38,143 nt of DNA from UBA12478 sp964513275. GTDB taxonomy: Bacteria > Patescibacteriota > Patescibacteriia > UBA9934 > GWF2-40-263. The position numbers and the translations under genes are program-made. Of this stretch, positions 33,481 to 38,143 are shown piece after piece. The stretch lies in assembly GCA_964513275.1 (NCBI GenBank), contig CAZELN010000005.1, positions 1-38,143 of the forward strand, written 5' to 3'. The first letter of the stretch is position 1; each line of letters begins with the position of its first letter. The notes under the pieces are model-generated. The model worked only from the letters and a program-made list of their open reading frames with translations. It was not told the origin of the DNA and made no database searches.

Positions 33481-33993
33481 TTAAATATTTTCAGCAATAT
33501 CGCCTTCGAGAATTTTATCAAGCTTCTGATCGAGTTCCTCCATGCTCATGGCTGGCTCTTCAGCGGATGCGGGTGGCGGAGAAGGCAGCATCGGCTCAGT
33601 TTTTTTGAAGGTCTTTGCAGGCGGACGCTTCATCTCACGCTCTGGTTTGGCCTCATCTGAGAGAGGTGCGACGTAGGACGAAAGTTCAAATGTTCTCTCC
33701 AAAGCTCCCGTCGGACGCTCCAAAAGCGTGTGACGAAGTATCTCCTCGCGAAGCGCGAGACGTCGGTTGAGATCGCTGATCACTGATGACTCGGCATCAA
33801 AGTAGGTCAGAATATACGATCCATGACGAATTTTCTTAATAGGGTACGCAAGCTTGATCTTGCCCAAGTTCTCACTCTTGAGAACCTTGGCTCCCGCTTC
33901 CTCTAAAAGCGTGTTGATCTTCCCTTGAATGTCCGCGATCTCTTGATCGGTGAACTGCGTGCCCACAATGTAAAGGAGTTCGTATCCCTTCAT
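33481..33993 (-). CDS. rpsF: Ribosomal protein bS6 with C-terminal extension
   Basis: The first 100 residues are a normal bS6 (MKGYELLYIVGTQFTDQEI, LAYPIKKIRHGSYILTYFD, EEILRHTLLERP). An extension of about 65 residues follows, with a Pro-rich part and an acidic helix (MEELDQKLDKILEGDI). Such tails are common in CPR bS6 proteins but their role is unknown. It is the first gene of the rpsF-ssb-rpsR-epmA-efp operon. A GTTCCG/CGGAAC hairpin lies ten bases before the start and a mobile-looking hairpin repeat further up. Confidence 0.95.
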   Translation of the reverse strand: MKGYELLYIVGTQFTDQEIADIQGKINTLLEEAGAKVLKSENLGKIKLAYPIKKIRHGSYILTYFDAESSVISDLNRRLALREEILRHTLLERPTGALERTFELSSYVAPLSDEAKPEREMKRPPAKTFKKTEPMLPSPPPASAEEPAMSMEELDQKLDKILEGDIAENI

Positions 33994-34003
33994 AATGGTA
34001 CTG

Positions 34004-34022
34004 GTTCCGTTTTTCTCGGAAC
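34004..34022 (-). promoter_or_regulatory. Hairpin before rpsF
   Basis: GTTCCG and CGGAAC (34017-34022 and 34004-34009) pair over a seven-base A-rich loop, ten bases upstream of the rpsF ATG. Many bacteria control this operon through a bS6:bS18-binding leader. The CCG and ACC words here are compatible, but I cannot confirm the motif. Confidence 0.4.
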
Positions 34023-34032
34023 AACCTCTTCG

Positions 34033-34057
34033 TGGTAGCCGCAGGCTTCAGCCTGCG
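34033..34057. repeat. REP-like hairpin repeat, copy 1 (rpsF leader)
   Basis: The palindrome GCAGGCT-TC-AGCCTGC is preceded by tggtagcc. A second copy with the same flank lies at 37264-37287. The loop dinucleotide is TC here and GA there, that is, inverted. Both copies lie in 5' leaders of minus-strand genes and keep the same orientation relative to the gene. Confidence 0.7.
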
Positions 34058-34151
34058 ACAAACCTCGAAGGGTTATGGACAGTTAAGTATTAATGGCCGC
34101 AGCTTAACGAGCTTTGTAAAAAAGGTCAATATTTGAGAGGATGTGTGGGCT

Positions 34152-35366
34152 ATGATCTACTTCATCCTCGGTTCACATCCGGAACTCTCGATCGCGGAGA
34201 TACGCGCTGTGCTTGGCGAAAGCTATCATCCTGTTTTTGTTTCTGACTCTGTGGTTGTCGTCGAGCCGTTCGATTGGAATTTGAGTGAACTTCAGGATCG
34301 CCTCGCGGGGATTGTGAAAATTGGGCGTATCGCCGGCGAGCTTCGCTCATGGAACAAGACCGAGGCGGCGGATCTCATTGCAAGCCTGGCAAGCGGTGCC
34401 GCTGGAAAAAACAAAATTAGTTTCGGACTCAGTGTCTATGACCTGGGCGATAAGAAGACCACACGGTTCCTCGAACGCGATCTTGACCAGCTTGGTCTTG
34501 AGATAAAAAAGCGCCTGAAAGAAACAGGTCGGGCCGTTCGCTATGTGAAGGGTAAGGAACCAAGACTCTCCTCGGCCATCGTCGAAACAAACGGTCTGCT
34601 CGAGTCCGGTGGTGAGTTTGTTTTGCTTGCAACGATGAACAATATCCTCATCGGACAAACGGACGCGATCCAAAACTTTAAGGCTTGGTCTGATCGCGAC
34701 TACGGCCGCCCGGCGCGCGATGCAAAATCCGGCATGCTCCCACCAAAACTTGCGCGCATGATGATAAACCTCGGCGGCATCGACCCGCGTGGGGCAACAC
34801 TTCTGGATCCATTTTGTGGTTCGGGCACGGTCCTCATGGAAGGTGCACTGATTGGATTCGAGACGCTCATCGGCAGCGACATTTCCGAGAAGGCGATTCG
34901 TGATACAAAAACAAACCTGGAATGGATTCAAAGCCACTTCAGTGGCGTCGGATCCAACGGGATTGAAGTCCCTGTGAAATTATTCGTCTCTCCCGCAGCA
35001 GATCTACCTTCGATCCTCCCACTTTCCAAGGGGGAGTTAGAGGGGGTTGCCGGTATCGACCTCCTTGTCACCGAAGTCTTCCTGGGCAAACCTCGCGTAA
35101 AGACTCTCGACCAACAGGAAACTCGCCGACTCGAGTCCGAACTCATTCCCCTATTCCGCGACTCCTTCACAGCACTCGCACCCCTCTTAAAATCCACTGC
35201 CCGCGCGGTCGTCGCATTTCCCGCCTACAAAACAAAAAGCGGTGACTGGCACCGCCTTCCTCTAAAATCCCTCCTCGAGAGTCTCGGCTACAAAGTCCTT
35301 GATAACCACTTGTACTACCGCGAGGATCAACTCGTCGCGCGAGACATTTACGCACTCACCCGCTAA
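34152..35366 (+). CDS. Trm11/THUMP-type RNA methyltransferase-like protein
   Basis: A protein of 404 residues from the ATG at 34152; a GTG at 34143 is possible, but MIYFILGSHPELSIAEI is the usual family start. The N-terminal half fits a THUMP-like RNA-binding region. The C-terminal half is a Rossmann methyltransferase with the SAM motif LLDPFCGSGTVLMEGAL and GSDISEKAIRDTKTNLEW. Trm11/TrmG10 enzymes make N2-methylguanosine at tRNA position 10 with a catalytic (D/N)PPY. Here the equivalent strand reads LLVTEVFLGKP, so that motif is changed. The substrate is therefore uncertain. It is divergent from rpsF. Its stop overlaps the lipoprotein gene by four bases, tail to tail. Confidence 0.8.
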   Translation: MIYFILGSHPELSIAEIRAVLGESYHPVFVSDSVVVVEPFDWNLSELQDRLAGIVKIGRIAGELRSWNKTEAADLIASLASGAAGKNKISFGLSVYDLGDKKTTRFLERDLDQLGLEIKKRLKETGRAVRYVKGKEPRLSSAIVETNGLLESGGEFVLLATMNNILIGQTDAIQNFKAWSDRDYGRPARDAKSGMLPPKLARMMINLGGIDPRGATLLDPFCGSGTVLMEGALIGFETLIGSDISEKAIRDTKTNLEWIQSHFSGVGSNGIEVPVKLFVSPAADLPSILPLSKGELEGVAGIDLLVTEVFLGKPRVKTLDQQETRRLESELIPLFRDSFTALAPLLKSTARAVVAFPAYKTKSGDWHRLPLKSLLESLGYKVLDNHLYYREDQLVARDIYALTR

Positions 35367-35953
35367 CGAGAAGATTGAGCGCTCAACACAATATTCTCAA
35401 TCTCCGTTTTAGAGACCCCAACACTCGTGATATCAAAACGATAATTTTCTTCACCGACACTGAAAACGTAGTCGTGCGCCCACTGGCCATAAATTTGACA
35501 CTCAGGTGACGCAACTACGTCACAAGTTGTCACTTTCAAAAAACCCTGTCCTAGATCCTCGACCAGGACAGCATTGCTCGTATCTACAGGATCGTCGGAT
35601 CTGGTTACACGGATACGAGCAACTTCACTGCTTTGATATGCCTCTTCATTTTCCGTTGGACCGATTCCTCCAAAGAGCGGAAGCTTGGTCGTGTTAATAA
35701 TCTCAATAGTATTGATTTCAGGATCGATGTCATAGTTGAGACTCGGTGCCTCACCGCCCTCAATTAAATTTGCCCCGCAATCTACCCACTCCTTATTTAG
35801 GAGACACCCCTGCGTCACGACCCATCCGTCTGGAAGATCAAAATAAAGTCCCCAGGTCGTCTGTTTATCTGTTGTTGGAAGACTCGCAGGTGTTCCTGTG
35901 AGACAACCGGCACCAAAAAGCACCAGGATCCCCATCAAAACAATTTTTTGCAT
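35363..35953 (-). CDS. Lipoprotein, unknown
   Basis: A 196-residue protein with a lipoprotein signal peptide. The lipobox ends LFGAGC, so Cys17 would be lipid-modified. The rest is a β-rich domain starting WGLYFDLPDGWVV, with four further cysteines (CLLNKEWVDC and a later pair) that may form disulfides, and an end with ENIVLSAQS. The pattern resembles small PsbP-like or DUF4367-type extracytoplasmic domains, but this is a guess. It faces the methyltransferase gene. Confidence 0.7.
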   Translation of the reverse strand: MQKIVLMGILVLFGAGCLTGTPASLPTTDKQTTWGLYFDLPDGWVVTQGCLLNKEWVDCGANLIEGGEAPSLNYDIDPEINTIEIINTTKLPLFGGIGPTENEEAYQSSEVARIRVTRSDDPVDTSNAVLVEDLGQGFLKVTTCDVVASPECQIYGQWAHDYVFSVGEENYRFDITSVGVSKTEIENIVLSAQSSR

Positions 35954-36019
35954 ATAAATTGAAAATGCTTACATTCCTACTTTACCAGGCTGTTCTGACG
36001 ATGATCAATAAACTACTTT

Positions 36020-36152
36020 GAGTTACGAAACTCCACCAGTGTCATTTCGAGCGAGCGATAGCGAGTCGAGAAATCTCAAATTTCTATGGATTCGAGATCC
36101 CTCGACTCCCGTTGGTCGCTCGGGATGACACAATGAATGAGTTTCGTAATTC
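36020..36152. repeat. Inverted-repeat element (MITE-like)
   Basis: An outer terminal repeat of 14 bases, GAGTTACGAAACTC (36020-36033), returns inverted at 36139-36152 with one change. Inside, arms of about 38 bases starting TGTCAT (36040) and ending ATGACA (36130) pair with several mismatches around a 16-base loop. No reading frame lies within. It fills the space between the lipoprotein and ychF. A related left end lies at 38094. The type resembles the TGTCATTCCGAGC-family intergenic palindromes of many bacteria. Confidence 0.75.
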
Positions 36153-36160
36153 AGGATAAG

Positions 36161-37261
36161 CTACGTACTCACCCTAAAGTGACACACGTCGCCATTTTGT
36201 ATCACGTACTCTTTTCCTTCGACGCGCAACTTTCCCTGATCGCGAGCTCCGGCTTCGCCACCACAGGCGACGAAATCTTCATAGCTGATCACCTCCGCTC
36301 GAATAAATCCTTTCTCAAAATCCGTATGGATGACGCCGGCAGCTTGCGGCGCCTTTGCCCCGCGAGTCACCGTCCACGCGCGGGTTTCTTTGTCACCCGT
36401 TGTAAGGAAGGTAATGAGGTTCAAAAGCTCGTAACACTTTGAAATGAGTCGGTCGAGACCAGATTGTTTGAGGCCAAGTTCGTCGAGGAACAGCTTTTGG
36501 TCGTCTGGAGACATTACGATGAGTTCAGATTCGAGTTTAATGCTCAATGGCAGCGCTACATGATCCCCAAACTTCACATGGGCTTTAGCCCCGTCCGAAT
36601 TCGACGCCGCTGAAGCGGCTTTGAAAAATTCTTCATCAACATTCACAACGTACAAGATTGGTTTGTTTGTGAGTAGACTCACGTCGCGAACAACGGCTTG
36701 TTCGTCGTCGGTCAGTTCTACCGAGTTGGCCATTTTGCCCTGCGAAAGCGCGACGAACCATTTGGCGAGCGCAGCTTCCTCAAGTTCGAGTTCCTTGGTT
36801 TTCCCGGCCTTCATTTTCCCTCGCACCGCGTCGAGTCGCTTCTCGACGGTACCGATGTCGGCCATCGCCAGTTCGATTTCGATCGTTTCTACATCCCGCG
36901 CTGGATCGATCGCGCCATCCACATGAACAATATTTGGATCCTCAAACGCCCGAACCACATGCACAATCATATCCACCTCGCGAATGTTAGCGAGGAATTT
37001 GTTTCCAAGCCCTTCTCCTTTGTGAGCGCCTTTTACGAGGCCGGCAATATCAACAAATTCAATAGCTGTCTTTATCACTTTTTCCGACTTCGACATCCTT
37101 GCGAGAACATCAACCCGCTCGTCAGGAACTTCTACAACGCCAACGTTTGGTTCAATCGTGCAAAACGGAAAATTCGCGCAGTCGACTGCTTTCTTGGTGA
37201 GAGTCTTGAAGAGCGTTGACTTACCAACATTTGGGAGCCCAACGATTCCAACTTGGAGCAT
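36161..37261 (-). CDS. ychF: Ribosome-binding ATPase YchF
   Basis: A conserved Obg-family NTPase of 366 residues from the ATG at 37261 (MLQVGIVGLPNVGKST); the open frame further upstream runs into the leader. G1 is GLPNVGKST, G3 DIAGLVKGAHKGEG, and the G4 position is altered (NVDE), as is normal for the ATP-preferring YchF. A coiled-coil insert (about 130-200) and a C-terminal TGS domain (about 280-366: TVTRGAKAPQAAGVIHTDFEKGFIRAEV) complete it. The inverted-repeat element starts nine bases after the stop. Confidence 0.96.
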   Translation of the reverse strand: MLQVGIVGLPNVGKSTLFKTLTKKAVDCANFPFCTIEPNVGVVEVPDERVDVLARMSKSEKVIKTAIEFVDIAGLVKGAHKGEGLGNKFLANIREVDMIVHVVRAFEDPNIVHVDGAIDPARDVETIEIELAMADIGTVEKRLDAVRGKMKAGKTKELELEEAALAKWFVALSQGKMANSVELTDDEQAVVRDVSLLTNKPILYVVNVDEEFFKAASAASNSDGAKAHVKFGDHVALPLSIKLESELIVMSPDDQKLFLDELGLKQSGLDRLISKCYELLNLITFLTTGDKETRAWTVTRGAKAPQAAGVIHTDFEKGFIRAEVISYEDFVACGGEAGARDQGKLRVEGKEYVIQNGDVCHFRVST

Positions 37262-37263
37262 AG

Positions 37264-37287
37264 TGGTAGCCGCAGGCTGAAGCCTGC
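37264..37287. repeat. REP-like hairpin repeat, copy 2 (ychF leader)
   Basis: The palindrome GCAGGCT-GA-AGCCTGC, preceded by tggtagcc, lies in the ychF leader three bases before the start codon. It matches the copy at 34033-34057 except for the inverted loop. Its position could hide the ribosome binding site. Confidence 0.7.
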
Positions 37288-37302
37288 AAGTTATTCGCGA
37301 CG

Positions 37303-37331
37303 AGTATAACTTGCCATGAACCTCGTGTCCA
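37303..37331 (-). promoter_or_regulatory. Promoter of ychF
   Basis: On the minus strand: TGGACA (37326-37331), 17 bases, TATACT (37303-37308). Five of six bases fit at each hexamer. The leader would be about 35 bases and contain the hairpin repeat. Confidence 0.75.
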
Positions 37332-37345
37332 TCGTTGAGACCGTT

Positions 37346-37374
37346 GAAAAAGAAAACTCGCAAGATTTGCGAGT
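37346..37374 (-). terminator. Terminator of the high-GC gene at 37379-38035
   Basis: ACTCGCAA (37367-37374) and TTGCGAGT (37356-37363) pair fully over a three-base loop and run into TTTCTTTTTC. It begins five bases after the stop codon. Confidence 0.9.
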
Positions 37375-37378
37375 CGTA

Positions 37379-38035
37379 TTAGTTGGTCTGGGATGGATCC
37401 ATCGCCTTCTCATGCTCCTTGGCGTCGGCGAGGGCGATGACGGCGCGCGGACTGTAGCCGTAGGCCTCCATCATCACCAACTGGCTTTGATAGATCATGC
37501 GACGAGTGAGCTCGCCCGCGATGAGATTACCCTCGATGACTGAGCGGATGAGCTGCGGCGTGAGCAGGAGCTGGAGCCGCGCCACCAGGTCGTTGTGGAA
37601 GACGATCTCGAAAATGTTCGTGTGGTCGAGGTAGCCAACGACAACCGCGAGCACACCGTCGGCCAGGAAGGCACGGATATTGACCCCTGCCACACTCACG
37701 ACGTTGGGAAGCATGGGCGGCTTTCTGCCCATCAACTCAGAGAGAATGGAGGTGTCTTTCTCGCAGAAGGCACAGGTGGCACATCCGCCCTCGAATCGTA
37801 TCACCGCGAGCTCGCTGAAGCTGGGAACCGAAGTTCCCGTATTGTGCGGGTCCAGGTGAACCATGATGGCATTGTCGACCGCGGCGCGGACGATCTGTTC
37901 GAGTTCCGACGCGTCCAGCACCATACCGTCGTAGGCGGCGACGAGCTGCTCGAAGTGCTTGACGAGATTCATCCGGAATCCCGACTCGTCGACGACGAGC
38001 TTCGTCCAGGTCTCGTCGTTGTACACGTTGGCCAC
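37379..38035 (-). CDS. High-GC gene of unknown function (218 residues or slightly more)
   Basis: A soluble protein without membrane helices. The GTG at 38035 starts MANVYNDETW. The frame is open about 20 codons further upstream (DGTFKFRISHEGIRVDD), with no ATG, so the true start is unsure or the gene has lost its beginning to the repeat at 38094. CATCAFC (about 85-91) could bind metal. The phrase VVDESG and a following LV--F (about 14-30) also occur in the high-GC gene at 30069-31241. The second half is helical. I do not recognise the family. Codon use is strongly G/C-ending, unlike ychF next door. It has its own terminator. Confidence 0.65.
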   Translation of the reverse strand: MANVYNDETWTKLVVDESGFRMNLVKHFEQLVAAYDGMVLDASELEQIVRAAVDNAIMVHLDPHNTGTSVPSFSELAVIRFEGGCATCAFCEKDTSILSELMGRKPPMLPNVVSVAGVNIRAFLADGVLAVVVGYLDHTNIFEIVFHNDLVARLQLLLTPQLIRSVIEGNLIAGELTRRMIYQSQLVMMEAYGYSPRAVIALADAKEHEKAMDPSQTN

Positions 38036-38093
38036 ATCGTCGACGCGGATTCCCTCATGGCTGATGCGGAACTTGAAAGTCCCATCGAGCTGT

Positions 38094-38136
38094 GAATTAC
38101 GAAACTCAAAATTATGTCATTGTATCGACAAACCAA
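38094..38136. repeat. Partial copy of the inverted-repeat element
   Basis: GAATTACGAAACTC (38094-38107) is identical to the inverted right end of the element at 36020-36152. It is followed, as there, by TGTCATT and a TCGA-type word. The rest lies beyond the window. It touches the 5' side of the high-GC gene at 37379-38035. Confidence 0.55.
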
Positions 38137-38143
38137 AACCGCC

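Noticed and set aside
1..38143. CRISPR array
   Set aside because: No regularly spaced direct repeats of suitable length were seen; the repeats found are single palindromes or operators.

Overview
The window looks like a scaffold piece from a Candidatus Patescibacteria (CPR) genome, most likely of the Parcubacteria/Uhrbacteria–Magasanikbacteria type. I infer this from gene style and not from a search: compact genes, short ribosomal-protein operons, a bS6 protein with an acidic C-terminal tail, CPR-like surface proteins that start with a Gly-(Leu/Ile)-(Ser/Thr)-Pro domain, and several small toxin-antitoxin (TA) pairs. Three runs of exactly ten N (20193-20202, 24456-24465, 26341-26350) are placeholder gaps. 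In ftsK the real gap should be only about four bases.

Layout. 1-1346: two-component pair (response regulator, cut by the window edge, and PAS histidine kinase). 1364-8928: a cell-surface locus with two paralogous six-cysteine secreted proteins, three paralogous secreted or membrane-anchored proteins sharing one N-terminal domain, two small membrane proteins and a type I signal peptidase. 8998-11034: an O-antigen-ligase-like membrane protein with TPRs. 11065-12744: an unusual radical SAM protein, then tRNA-Pro and tRNA-Gly, then pyrB. 14066-15777: vapBC, ruvC and a RelE/RHH toxin-antitoxin pair, all on the minus strand. 15786-23570: rpoB-rpoC with its terminator, a long structured leader that ends in a possible attenuator, and both genes apparently interrupted (extra sequence plus gap near the 3' end of rpoB; one in-frame UGA in rpoC). 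23588-23798: a strong candidate for a rod-shaped noncoding RNA with its own promoter and terminator. 25300-30033: ftsK, a RodZ-like HTH membrane protein, an antitoxin with a broken PIN toxin, and recA. 31403-33993: rpsF-ssb-rpsR-epmA-efp operon. 34152-35366: THUMP/Trm11-like methyltransferase. 35363-35953: lipoprotein. 36161-37261: ychF.

Three solitary minus-strand genes (23917-25204, 30069-31241, 37379-38035) are far richer in G and C, especially at third codon positions, than their neighbours, and I recognise none of them. They are the most foreign-looking material here, and two have clear terminators of their own.

How the parts work together. The first 11 kb builds and secretes an envelope structure and probably senses the envelope. 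The centre holds transcription (RNA polymerase β and β', with a possible 6S-like RNA next to them), recombination and segregation (RuvC, FtsK, RecA), and TA modules placed beside the recombination genes. The last third is translation: ribosomal proteins, EF-P with its modifying ligase, YchF and an RNA methylase. Short hairpin repeats and an inverted-repeat element sit in the intergenic spaces of the last 4 kb.
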